Origin: Oscillospiraceae bacterium
Lineage (GTDB): Bacteria; Bacillota; Clostridia; Oscillospirales; CAG-272
NCBI GenBank assembly: GCA_015064295.1
Contig: SVSM01000015.1
Coordinates: 1-36,365, forward strand
Direction: 5' to 3'
Length of the DNA: 36,365 nt
The notes beneath the pieces were generated by a model. That model was not told the DNA's origin. It worked only from the letters and a program-made list of their open reading frames with translations, and ran no database searches. The position numbers were made by a program, and so were the translations under genes. Positions 1-6,785 of this stretch are shown piece after piece. Positions within the stretch are counted from its first letter, which is position 1; each line of letters starts with the position of its first letter.

Positions 1-1
1 C

Positions 2-358
2 CTGCGCGACGTGATCCTGATGCAACGGAGTAAGCATCGGTGGGCCGCTCACGTGGGATGGCTCGTCGGCACCGTCACCCTCTGCTTCGGCGTCTACCTG
101 CTGACCTTTACCGTCTTCGGAAAGGAGCCAACCCTCCCGAATCTCATCGTTGAGCTTCTGCCCGTCATCGGCATGGCTGCCTCCACCGCCGCACTTCGCC
201 AAAAGGAGGCCCGTCACGTCAGACTCCTGTCCCTTGCCAGCTCGCCGCTGTGGCTGGTTTACGACGCCGTGAATCGCTCCATTGGCGGTACTGTTACCGA
301 AGCCATCTCTCTCCTTTCCATCGGCATCGGTATCCTCCGGTTGGATCGGAAGAAGTAA
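2..358 (+). CDS. YgjV-family inner membrane protein, 3' part only
   Basis: The reading frame is open to the left edge of the window, so the N-terminus is missing and 118 residues are visible. Four hydrophobic stretches are seen. The C-terminal half has a SSPLWLVYDAV segment followed by a Gly-rich turn, a TEAISLLSIGIG helix and a basic end. That pattern fits the YgjV (Imp-YgjV) family of small multi-pass proteins as I remember it; the family has no firmly assigned biochemical function. An in-frame GTG at 11 has no convincing ribosome site, so it is probably internal. The gene converges on the ROK kinase, and its 3' side carries the first copy of the hairpin repeat. Family assignment is moderately sure; function is unknown. 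Confidence 0.6.
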   Translation: MRDVILMQRSKHRWAAHVGWLVGTVTLCFGVYLLTFTVFGKEPTLPNLIVELLPVIGMAASTAALRQKEARHVRLLSLASSPLWLVYDAVNRSIGGTVTEAISLLSIGIGILRLDRKK

Positions 359-401
359 CGGAAGGAAGGAAAGAAGGATGGGGCTCTGCCCACCCGGGAA
401 G

Positions 402-504
402 GATGCGCAGGGGCGCCGTCCCTGCACCCCGCCAAGAAACTTTTTGAAAAAAGCTTCTTGGATCTTCAAAACTTTTGACTGCCGAAAACTTCGTTTTCGG
501 CGGG
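402..504 (+). repeat. 3'-end hairpin repeat, copy 1
   Basis: This starts 43 bases after the YgjV-like stop codon. It holds three stem-loops in order: a GC-rich one around 409-424 (CAGGG/CCCTG), an A/T-rich one at 432-461 (CCAAGAA...TTCTTGG, 14 bp with one mismatch), and a GCCGAAAAC/GTTTTCGGC stem at 482-502. The copy at 25481-25582 is closely similar, including the ATGCGCAGGGGC start. Copy 2 faces it in inverted orientation across the terminator at 524-558. Together the two copies fill the 334-base gap between the genes; no credible CDS was found there. Confidence 0.8.
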
Positions 505-523
505 AATTGTCGTAAGACACAAG

Positions 524-558
524 AAAGCCGACAGGTTAGTATGACCTGTCGGCTTTTT
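524..558. terminator. Bidirectional intrinsic terminator
   Basis: A perfect 13-bp stem, AAAGCCGACAGGT paired with ACCTGTCGGCTTT, has a 7-base loop and a T run on the right (A run on the left). It can end transcripts of the YgjV-like gene and of the ROK kinase. It sits exactly between the two inverted repeat copies. Confidence 0.85.
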
Positions 559-578
559 GCTATTATGGATAAAAAGCT

Positions 579-675
579 TGCCGAAAACGAAGCTTTCGGC
601 CAACCAAGGTTCTTGAAGAGTCAAGGGGAACTTCTTTCAAGAAGTTCCCCTTGTGGGGTGCGGGGCAACGCCCCG
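579..675 (-). repeat. 3'-end hairpin repeat, copy 2 (inverted)
   Basis: Read on the minus strand from the ROK kinase stop, it has the same order as copy 1. First comes a perfect GCGGGGC/GCCCCGC stem (659-675), then a perfect 15-bp stem (621-635 with 638-652, CAAGGGGAACTTCTT), a linker, and a GCCGAAA...TTTCGGC stem (579-599). The stem sequences differ from copy 1 but the pairing is kept. Confidence 0.8.
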
Positions 676-692
676 CGTCATTCCTTCTCTCC

Positions 693-1643
693 TCAAATCC
701 CCAGCGCGGCGGCGCCGATGATGCCGGCGTCACTTTTGAGCTCGGCGATGCAGATCTTGGTCTTGATCGCTTCGTCACGGGTGTACTGGTCCCGATCTAC
801 GATGGCGCGGAGGGGCATTAAGAGAGCGTCCCCCTCGTTTGAGACGCCGCCGCCGATGGACAGGACGTCGGGCTGGAAGATATTGATCATGTTGGTCACG
901 CCGCAGGCAAGATATTTGATATAGGTATCCACCACCTCTGCCCCGGCCCTGTCACCCTTCTTGGCGGCATCAAAGGCGGTGCGGGCGCTGACCTTTTCCG
1001 GGTCACCGTCGCAAAGCGTCCACATGAGAGAATCGGAGCAGGACGCCATCTTCTCCCCCGTCATACGCTTCAGCGCCGTTGCCGAGGAATAGGCCTCCCA
1101 ACAGCCCCTGCGGCCGCAGGTACAGGGAACGCCGCCCTGCTCAATGACCATATGGCCGACCTCGCCACCGGCATAATTGAAGCCGGAATAGACCTTGCCG
1201 TTCAAAATGATACCGCCGCCTACACCGGTGCCCAGGGTGATCATCAGCGAGCTCCTTGCCCCCTTGGCGGCCCCTGCCACCGCTTCTCCGAGAGCCGCGG
1301 CGCTTCCGTCGTTCTCCAAATACACCCGCTCCACGGGACAATAGCGTCTCAGCACTTCGCAGATTGGATACTGCTGAAAGGGCAGGTTATTGGCATACAC
1401 CAGCAGGCCCTTTTGGGGGTCCACCGAGCCGGGCACCGCGACGCCCGCGTAGGCAATCTCCCCGGCGGTAATGCCCGCCTCTTCCATCAGACGGCAGCAG
1501 AGAGCGCCCATATCCCGCACGATCTCCTCTGCGTCACGGTACGCCAAGGTAGGGGTGCTTCCCTTCTTCACGATCTCAAAGCGTTCGTTTACGATTCCCG
1601 CGGCGATGTTGGTGCCGCCGAGATCGAGGCCAAGATAATACAT
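693..1643 (-). CDS. ROK-family sugar kinase (glucokinase-like)
   Basis: ROK proteins phosphorylate hexoses with ATP in the cytoplasm; glucose is the likely substrate but is not proven. The 316-residue protein opens with the phosphate-binding GLDLGGTN loop. It has the GTGVGGGI segment, the ROK signature region (GEVGHM) and the zinc cluster CTCGRRGCWEAY. The C-terminal GGGVSNEG adenosine motif is also present. I place the start at 1643 because GGAGG lies 7 bases upstream and the family begins right at this Met; an upstream ATG would add 17 unlike residues. No regulator HTH is present, so this is an enzyme and not a ROK repressor. Upstream is a 28-bp tandem repeat, then the mscL terminator. Confidence 0.9.
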   Translation of the reverse strand: MYYLGLDLGGTNIAAGIVNERFEIVKKGSTPTLAYRDAEEIVRDMGALCCRLMEEAGITAGEIAYAGVAVPGSVDPQKGLLVYANNLPFQQYPICEVLRRYCPVERVYLENDGSAAALGEAVAGAAKGARSSLMITLGTGVGGGIILNGKVYSGFNYAGGEVGHMVIEQGGVPCTCGRRGCWEAYSSATALKRMTGEKMASCSDSLMWTLCDGDPEKVSARTAFDAAKKGDRAGAEVVDTYIKYLACGVTNMINIFQPDVLSIGGGVSNEGDALLMPLRAIVDRDQYTRDEAIKTKICIAELKSDAGIIGAAALGI

Positions 1644-1652
1644 TGTTTTTCC

Positions 1653-1736
1653 TCCGTTTGCTGCATACAAAAAGGGGATATCCGTTTGCTGCACACAAAA
1701 AGGTGACAGCCGTTCCCTGCACAGAAAAAGGGGGAC
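1653..1736. repeat. 28-bp tandem repeat, three units
   Basis: Three imperfect head-to-tail units start at 1653, 1681 and 1709. Each has the pattern (T/G)CCGTTTGCTGCAnACAAAAAGG with a diverged tail. They fill the 5' leader of the ROK kinase, run into its ribosome site, and the last unit merges with the mscL terminator. There are no unique spacers, so it is not CRISPR. Confidence 0.75.
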
Positions 1737-1757
1737 AACGCCTTGACGCTGTCCCCC
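1725..1757 (-). terminator. Intrinsic terminator of mscL
   Basis: On the minus strand GGGGGACA (1757-1750) pairs with TGTCCCCC (1737-1730) around a 12-base loop and is followed by a five-T run. It lies 8 bases after the mscL stop. Confidence 0.8.
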
Positions 1758-1764
1758 TGTCGGA

Positions 1765-2307
1765 TTACTTACCTGCCTTCAAGAGATCGCGGATCTCGGA
1801 AAGAAGGGCGGCCTGCTGCATCACGCTCTCATCGAGAGCAGCCTGCTTGGCGGCAGCAGCAGCGGCGGCGGCATCGGCGGCCTCCTTATCGGCCTTGGCC
1901 TTTTCCTCGGCCTCCTTCTTGGCGGCCTCCTCGGCGGCGATCTTCTTGGCCTCCAGCTTATTTCTGGCGGCGGTGAGGATACGAAGCACGATGAAGATGC
2001 AAAGGGCGGTGATCAAAAAGTCGATGATGGTCTGAAGCCAGGTGCCCCACAGGATAGCGACCTCTGCCACAGCGGGCGTCACGACGGCACCTGCCTCGTC
2101 CACCACCTCCGGAACAGCGGCGTGGATCACGGTCTTCAGGGAGTCCAGATTACCGTTCTTTACGAAAATGCCCACAAAGGGATTGATGATGTAGTTGACC
2201 AGTCCGGTCACGATCTTGCCGAAGGAACCGCCGATGACAACGCCGACGGCCATGTCAACCACGTTCCCCTTAAAAATAAATTTCTTGAAATCGTCAAAGA
2301 ATTTCAT
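1765..2307 (-). CDS. mscL: Large-conductance mechanosensitive channel MscL
   Basis: MscL is a pentameric plasma-membrane channel that opens under membrane tension to release solutes in osmotic downshock. The N-terminus has the amphipathic start FKKFIFKGNVVDMAVGVVIGG followed by the first membrane helix; the second helix lies near residues 90-110. The conserved C-terminal bundle helix ends LLSEIRDLLK. At 180 residues it is longer than typical MscL (about 130-150). The extra length is an Ala/Glu/Lys-rich predicted helix between TM2 and the bundle, including eight consecutive alanines. I prefer ATG 2307 over the GTG at 2322 because the family starts here, though the ribosome site is weak. It has its own promoter and terminator. 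Confidence 0.93.
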   Translation of the reverse strand: MKFFDDFKKFIFKGNVVDMAVGVVIGGSFGKIVTGLVNYIINPFVGIFVKNGNLDSLKTVIHAAVPEVVDEAGAVVTPAVAEVAILWGTWLQTIIDFLITALCIFIVLRILTAARNKLEAKKIAAEEAAKKEAEEKAKADKEAADAAAAAAAAKQAALDESVMQQAALLSEIRDLLKAGK

Positions 2308-2369
2308 AGGGTTACCCAACACTTTCCGACAGGAAAAGCCCCTGTCTTGTCATATAATATCGTAAATCC

Positions 2370-2399
2370 ATTATATAACACGAAGCGGGGCTTTGTCAA
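2370..2399 (-). promoter_or_regulatory. Vegetative promoter of mscL
   Basis: TTGACA (2399-2394) and TATAAT (2375-2370) are separated by 18 bases on the minus strand. The -10 is about 60 bases upstream of the mscL start. Confidence 0.7.
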
Positions 2400-2418
2400 G
2401 TGATTTTTTGGGTGAAGG

Positions 2419-3108
2419 TCATTTCTCGGGCTGTTTCAGAATCAAGGTGTCGGTGTGAAGAAAGGCGTTGGCGGCCAGGGTACTGGACATGGGGATCCTG
2501 ACTTCGCTTCCGCAGGTGTGGCAGAAGATCCTCACGGCATCACCCTGAAACTCAAAATCGTAGCGGGCGGTATCTCCCTCCCGGCAGTCGCAGTGGATAT
2601 CCCCTTCCTCGGCCAGCTCCACCAGCATAAAGCGGACAACCTCCTCGATCTGGGCATAGTCGATGCGATAGTCCCGATCCACGTTATCCTCCCCGCCGAT
2701 CTGTCCCTTGCCCATCAGGAAGTCCTCCAGGCCGTTGAAGCCCGCCTCCTCCAGAAGATCCAGGAGCTCCTCGTCGGCCTCGGTTGCGGCCTCCGACACC
2801 TTATCCTTTTCGCCGATGAAGCAGACGTCCAGGTTGGAATAGGTGCAGGTGAGGGCCAGCAGCTCCCGTTCAAAAAAGGCGTCGGAGCTGATCACGTAGG
2901 TGTGAGGATCGGGGCAGAAGAGGCAGGGTACGGTGATGCGGAGCTTGCGGTCGGCGGTATAGGCGATCTTCAGCTCCGAGCCGCCGCAATCGCATTTCAG
3001 CTTGATGAGATCCCCCGAAAGGGTAAACAGGCCCACCATGCCGAAAATAAACTTCCCGCAGACGGGGCAGCGGTAGGCCAGGGTGGTTTCTTTGGAATGC
3101 AGTATCAT
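2419..3108 (-). CDS. Hypothetical zinc-ribbon-like protein
   Basis: I do not recognise a named family. The 229-residue soluble protein has a series of Cys pairs: CPVCG near residue 14, CDCGG near 39, CLFCPDPH near 62, CDC near 173 and CHTCG near 197. They look like two zinc-ribbon modules at the ends. The middle is acidic and contains an EELLDLLEEAGFNGLEDFLMGKG helix. The ATG follows the stop codon of the upstream membrane-anchored gene by one base, with GGAGAG inside that gene, so the two are translationally coupled and probably work together. There is no clear terminator before the mscL promoter. A role in binding nucleic acid or metal is possible but not shown. Confidence 0.7.
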   Translation of the reverse strand: MILHSKETTLAYRCPVCGKFIFGMVGLFTLSGDLIKLKCDCGGSELKIAYTADRKLRITVPCLFCPDPHTYVISSDAFFERELLALTCTYSNLDVCFIGEKDKVSEAATEADEELLDLLEEAGFNGLEDFLMGKGQIGGEDNVDRDYRIDYAQIEEVVRFMLVELAEEGDIHCDCREGDTARYDFEFQGDAVRIFCHTCGSEVRIPMSSTLAANAFLHTDTLILKQPEK

Positions 3109-3109
3109 A

Positions 3110-3814
3110 TCAGTCTTTTCTCTCCTCGTCGGCAGTTTCGGTCAGGTTGGTATTGCCGTGCTGAAGGGTGGGGTGGGGCTTTTCGCTCTTCTTTTCGGCA
3201 CGGGAAAGATCGTAATCCTCCTTATAGCCGTCGCTGTACCAGACAACGCAAGATTCCAGGGCGTCGGCCATCGTCACTGCCTCGCCGCTGTCAGCGAAAA
3301 CGTAGACCTTCAGCTCGGTGGCCTCGGTAAGATCCACTCCCGAGAAGCTCACGCGGTAATAGCCGTACATCAGCCGGCTATCGGTCATATACTCGTATTC
3401 GGTGTAGGTATTGCCCTTATTATCGGCCAGAACGAAGCTAAAGCAGTGGAGCCCCCGCTCAGCCACCAGCGTATCGATCTGCTCGTTAAACTTATTATAA
3501 CGAATCATAAACTGAAACTGGGAAATGCCCGCCGTATAGTGGATATTTCCGATATAAAAGGCCCGCCCCAGGGTATTATCGTTGAAGTCCAGCAGCTTCT
3601 CCACCCGTAGGCCCTCCGCCTCATAGAGAGCGGCGGCCTCCTCGGTGAAATAGTACTGCTTCATTTTGGCGGTTCCCTTTTGATAAAACCCCCGCAGCAT
3701 CATCCAGCCGATCATGATGACGAGACCCGCGATAAAGCCCCATTTGATGACCTTCATCAGCACCAAAAGGGCCTTCGGCGGCGTTCGCAATTCTTCTTCG
3801 GTTCTCATCTCCAT
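3110..3814 (-). CDS. Hypothetical membrane-anchored protein
   Basis: This is a 234-residue protein with one strong membrane helix near residues 18-40 (LLVLMKVIKWGFIAGLVIMI) after a short charged N-terminus. It continues into a soluble domain rich in Tyr and Phe and ends in a polar, Lys/Glu-rich tail. No catalytic motif is recognised. ATG 3814 is chosen because AAAGGGA stands 7 bases upstream; the alternative upstream start at 3862 would place the -10 promoter element inside the CDS. It is the first gene of a two-gene unit with the Cys-pair protein and is divergent from trpS. Confidence 0.7.
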   Translation of the reverse strand: MEMRTEEELRTPPKALLVLMKVIKWGFIAGLVIMIGWMMLRGFYQKGTAKMKQYYFTEEAAALYEAEGLRVEKLLDFNDNTLGRAFYIGNIHYTAGISQFQFMIRYNKFNEQIDTLVAERGLHCFSFVLADNKGNTYTEYEYMTDSRLMYGYYRVSFSGVDLTEATELKVYVFADSGEAVTMADALESCVVWYSDGYKEDYDLSRAEKKSEKPHPTLQHGNTNLTETADEERKD

Positions 3815-3850
3815 GGTGGTTCCCTTTCGTCCTACAACGTATTCCTCTGT

Positions 3851-3879
3851 ATTGTACCACAAAATTCCGACTTCTTCAA
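3851..3879 (-). promoter_or_regulatory. Promoter of the two-gene hypothetical unit
   Basis: TTGAAG (3879-3874), a 17-base spacer and TACAAT (3856-3851) lie on the minus strand, about 37 bases upstream of the ATG at 3814. Confidence 0.6.
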
Positions 3880-3949
3880 GGGTGAAGAGAGAAAATTACC
3901 GCTTGGACACGTTATATTAAAAATTATTTCATAAAATCCGTTTTAACCC

Positions 3950-3979
3950 TTGCCAAAGCCGCCTATAATATGGTAAAAT
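3950..3979 (+). promoter_or_regulatory. Promoter of trpS
   Basis: TTGCCA (3950-3955), an 18-base spacer and TAAAAT (3974-3979). An overlapping alternative is TTTTAA (3941-3946), 17 bases, TATAAT (3964-3969). The transcript leader would be only about 35-50 bases, so there is no room for a T-box. Confidence 0.55.
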
Positions 3980-4020
3980 AAAGGAGATATTTCAGTGTTC
4001 TGTAAGAAAGGAGTTTCAAC

Positions 4021-5034
4021 GTGAACGACAAGGAAACTCTCGTGAAGAAAACCATATTCTCCGGCGTCCAGCCCAGCGGTATGCTGACCGTCGGCAATTA
4101 CCTGGGTTCTATCAAGAACTGGAAGGAATTTGAGGAGACCTACAACTGCCTCTACTGCGTGGTGGATCTCCACGCCATCACCGTCCGTCAGGACCCTGCC
4201 ACCCTTCGCCGCCGTACCTACGAGACGCTGGCCCTCTACATCGCCTCGGGCCTGGATCCCGAAAAGAACACCCTCTTTGTCCAGAGCCACGTGCCGGCCC
4301 ATGCCGAGCTCTCCTGGGTGCTCAACTGCTACGCCATGCACGGTGAGCTCTCCCGCATGACGCAGTTCAAGGATAAGAGTAAAAAATACGCCTCCAACAT
4401 CAACGCCGGCCTGTTCACCTACCCCGTCCTCATGGCCGCCGATATTCTGCTGTACCAAACCGACCTGGTGCCGGTGGGCATCGACCAGATGCAGCACATC
4501 GAGCTGACCCGTGATATTGCAAACCGCTTCAATCAGGTCTACGGCGATACCTTCCGTATGCCCGAGGGCTTTATCCCCAAGGCCGGCGCCAAGATCATGT
4601 CCCTTGCCGAGCCGGAAAAGAAGATGAGCAAATCCGACACCAACGGCAACGCCTCGGTCTACATCCTGGACAGCCGTGACGACATCATCCGCAAATTCAA
4701 GCGGGCCGTCACCGACTCCGATACCGTGGTCCGCCGCGCCGAGGGCAAGGACGGCATCAACAATCTGATGACCATTTATACCGCCTTCACCGGCAAGTCC
4801 GACGCTGACATCGAGGCCGAATTTGCAGGACTCGGTTACGGCCACTTCAAGCTGGCCGTAGGCGAGGTGGTAGCCGATGCCTTGGCGCCGGTACACGCCG
4901 AATTTGACCGTCTGATGGCCGACAAGGCCTATCTTGAGGGCGTCATGAAGGACGGCGCCGCCAAGGCCGCTTACCTGGCCCGCAAGACTCTCTCCAAGGT
5001 CTACCGCAAGGTGGGCTTTACCCAGCCGAAATAA
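4021..5034 (+). CDS. trpS: Tryptophanyl-tRNA synthetase
   Basis: This class I aminoacyl-tRNA synthetase charges tRNA-Trp with tryptophan. The 337-residue protein has the HIGH-equivalent region as PSGMLTVGNYLG near residues 18-29. The KMSKS loop is EKKMSKSDTNG near residue 200, and PVGIDQMQHIELTRDIA carries the usual GxDQ element. Length matches the family. The start is GTG at 4021, with AAAGGAG 8 bases upstream. No T-box leader is visible, which is somewhat unusual for a tryptophan synthetase in Firmicutes. The downstream terminator-like fold overlaps the next gene's start. Confidence 0.96.
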   Translation: MNDKETLVKKTIFSGVQPSGMLTVGNYLGSIKNWKEFEETYNCLYCVVDLHAITVRQDPATLRRRTYETLALYIASGLDPEKNTLFVQSHVPAHAELSWVLNCYAMHGELSRMTQFKDKSKKYASNINAGLFTYPVLMAADILLYQTDLVPVGIDQMQHIELTRDIANRFNQVYGDTFRMPEGFIPKAGAKIMSLAEPEKKMSKSDTNGNASVYILDSRDDIIRKFKRAVTDSDTVVRRAEGKDGINNLMTIYTAFTGKSDADIEAEFAGLGYGHFKLAVGEVVADALAPVHAEFDRLMADKAYLEGVMKDGAAKAAYLARKTLSKVYRKVGFTQPK

Positions 5035-5050
5035 TCCCATACGATCCGAT

Positions 5051-5129
5051 AACGGAAACCGTACATATCAAACGAAAGGAGCCGCTCTGCGGCCTTGTCG
5101 GTATGCTACGGTTTCCGTTTTTTCTCTTT
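5051..5129 (+). promoter_or_regulatory. Nested terminator/translation-initiation fold between trpS and the WecA/TagO-like gene
   Basis: AACGGAAACCGTA (5051-5063) and TACGGTTTCCGTT (5107-5119) form a perfect 13-bp stem followed by a T-rich run (5118-5129), as in an intrinsic terminator of trpS. The large loop holds an SD (AAAGGAG, 5075-5081), a small perfect hairpin GCCGC-TCT-GCGGC (5081-5093) and the ATG (5103) of the next gene. The right arm and T run are the first codons of that gene. Without the small hairpin, the SD lies 21 bases from the ATG; if the hairpin folds, 9 bases remain between it and the ATG. Confidence 0.7.
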
Positions 5130-6068
5130 TCCTTTGCTCTGACCTTCCTCCTCTGCCCTGCCGCTGCGGCGTTGGCAAAGCGCGTCGGCGCCGTGGATCT
5201 CCCCGGAGGACGTCATATCCACCACGCTCCCGCTCCCCGCCTGGGGGGGCTTGCCCTTGCCTGCGGTGTGGGGGCCGGCCTCCTTTTGAGCGGGGCGTTT
5301 CGCTTCGACCGCCATCTTCTTGCCGTTGCATCGGGGGGCGTTGTGATCCTGATCCTCGGCATACGGGACGACACCAAGGGACTGTCTCCCTCCTCCAAAA
5401 TCGCCCTTCAGCTGACCGCCGCCCTGCTTGCCGTATTCTTTGGCCGTCGGCTTGAGGGAATGGGGGTATTCTCGGTTCCCGTCACCCTTCTTTGGCTGCT
5501 CCTGATGACTAACGCCTTCAACCTCATTGACGGCCTGGACGGTCTCTGCGCCGGATGCGGCGGTGGGTGTGCCGGCTGGATGGCAATTTTAGGGGGAATG
5601 GCGGGTAACCAAGCGGTCACGGCGGCAGCACTGGCCCTCTTGGGCGGATGCCTCGGCTTCCTTCCTCACAATTTAAGACGAAAAAAGCAGTTCCTCGGTG
5701 ATACCGGGGCACAGCTGATCGGCTTTTTTCTGGGGGTTTTGTCGATTCCCCTGCTAAACGGCGGAGGAGGTGTGTCTCTTCTCTGTATCGCGGCCTATCC
5801 CCTTGCCGAAACGGCAACCAGTATTCTGCGCCGCGTGATAAAGGGACAAAGTCCCTTCAAGGCCGACCGCGGGCATTTCCACCATCGTCTCACCGATCGG
5901 GGCATACCGCCTCGCAAGGCAACGGCCCTTCTGCTTCTCCCTTCCCTGTTCAGCGGGAGCATCGGCGTTCTCCTCCCGATCGCGCCGAATGCGGCGGGGG
6001 CGGTGCTGATGCTTTGTCTTCTCTTCGTTCCGATCTGTTGGTGGGTTGAGGGGGAAGGGCTTCCGTAA
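5103..6068 (+). CDS. Undecaprenyl-phosphate glycosyl-1-phosphate transferase (WecA/TagO/MraY superfamily)
   Basis: The family transfers a sugar-1-phosphate, usually GlcNAc-1-P, from UDP-sugar to undecaprenyl phosphate at the membrane. This starts wall teichoic acid or surface polysaccharide synthesis. The 321-residue multi-pass protein has DLPGGRHIHH...PRLGG near 33-49 and GIRDDTKGLSP with the catalytic Asp pair near 86. It also has NAFNLIDGLDGL near 137, FLGDTGAQLIG near 198, and GHFHHRL near 258, the HxHHR-type motif of WecA/TagO as opposed to MraY. The only in-frame start is ATG 5103; it lies inside the trpS terminator fold. The gene ends at a bidirectional terminator shared with hpf. Its exact polymer is unknown because no other wall-polymer gene is nearby. 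Confidence 0.88.
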   Translation: MLRFPFFLFSFALTFLLCPAAAALAKRVGAVDLPGGRHIHHAPAPRLGGLALACGVGAGLLLSGAFRFDRHLLAVASGGVVILILGIRDDTKGLSPSSKIALQLTAALLAVFFGRRLEGMGVFSVPVTLLWLLLMTNAFNLIDGLDGLCAGCGGGCAGWMAILGGMAGNQAVTAAALALLGGCLGFLPHNLRRKKQFLGDTGAQLIGFFLGVLSIPLLNGGGGVSLLCIAAYPLAETATSILRRVIKGQSPFKADRGHFHHRLTDRGIPPRKATALLLLPSLFSGSIGVLLPIAPNAAGAVLMLCLLFVPICWWVEGEGLP

Positions 6069-6098
6069 AAAAGGACTGCCTCTCGGCAGTCCTTTTTT
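6067..6098. terminator. Bidirectional intrinsic terminator
   Basis: GGACTGCC (6073-6080), loop TCTC, GGCAGTCC (6085-6092), flanked by six A and six T. It serves the WecA/TagO-like gene and hpf, which converge here. Confidence 0.9.
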
Positions 6099-6102
6099 GT
6101 GC

Positions 6103-6621
6103 TTACTTTTCGGGGCGGATCAGGCCGTAGCCGCCGTCCTTTCTCTTATACACCACCGACATGGCGTCGGTTTCGGTGTTGAGGAACAGGAAGAACTCGT
6201 GACCGATGAGGTTCATCTGCAGGATGGCCTCCTCGGGGCTCATGGGCTTGATCACGAAGGTCTTTTCCCGAATGCGGAAGGTCTCCTCAAACTCCTCGGG
6301 CTGGGCCTCGATGGTGCGGAAGGCACCCTCGCGGAGACGCTTTTCCAGGCGCGTCTTATTCTTCCGGATCTGTCTCTCGATCACGTCGATGGCCGTGTCG
6401 AGGGCATTGTTGAAGGTCTCATCGCGTTCCTCCGCGCGGAACAGGGTGCCTCCGCTTGAGACGGTCAGCTCCAGCCGTTCGGCGTTTTTCTCGCGGCTTA
6501 AGGTTACGTAAGCCACGGCATCATCCTTGAAGTACTTATCCAGCTTGACCAGTTTTTTGTCGATCAAGGCCTTCAAGCTCTCGTCTACGTCCATTCGGCG
6601 TCCGATGATGTTGATCTTCAT
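6103..6621 (-). CDS. hpf: Ribosome hibernation-promoting factor, long form
   Basis: HPF binds the 30S decoding region in slow growth, and the long form dimerises 70S ribosomes into 100S particles. The 172-residue protein has the N-terminal S30AE domain (MKINIIGRRMDVDESL...KKLVKLDKYF) and a basic helix with RKNKTRLEKRL. A linker leads to the C-terminal dimerisation domain (KPMSPEEAILQMNLIGHEFFLFLN...YKRKDGGYGLI), which marks the long form. The start at 6621 is set by the family N-terminus and an AAAGGTGG ribosome site; the longer upstream frame reads through the promoter and is not coding. It is a single-gene unit with its own promoter. Confidence 0.95.
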   Translation of the reverse strand: MKINIIGRRMDVDESLKALIDKKLVKLDKYFKDDAVAYVTLSREKNAERLELTVSSGGTLFRAEERDETFNNALDTAIDVIERQIRKNKTRLEKRLREGAFRTIEAQPEEFEETFRIREKTFVIKPMSPEEAILQMNLIGHEFFLFLNTETDAMSVVYKRKDGGYGLIRPEK

Positions 6622-6672
6622 ACTGCGATCCACCTTTATTCGGTATTTGCGGGAATTGCTTCCTGCAAGTAT

Positions 6673-6701
6673 ATTATACCATATAAAGGGTAGTATGTCA
6701 C
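6673..6701 (-). promoter_or_regulatory. Promoter of hpf
   Basis: GTGACA (6701-6696), a 17-base spacer and TATAAT (6678-6673) lie on the minus strand, about 50 bases before the ATG. Confidence 0.7.
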
Positions 6702-6785
6702 TACTTTTTTGTCGAAAACATATAAACTTTTTGTGAAGATGCAAGGAATTGCTCATTTCTCCCAACAGGCAGGTGGAGGAGTACC

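Noticed and set aside
475-924. 149-residue open frame on the plus strand near the ROK kinase
   Set aside because: It runs through the terminator and hairpin repeats and then antisense to the kinase; no coding signal of its own.
1653-1736. Possible CRISPR array
   Set aside because: The 28-bp units are directly adjacent with no unique spacers, and there are no cas genes.
3980-4020. T-box or trp leader before trpS
   Set aside because: The leader is too short and has no specifier loop or T-box consensus.
3943-5040. 365-residue open frame opposite trpS
   Set aside because: Antisense shadow of trpS; it would also cover the trpS promoter and terminator.
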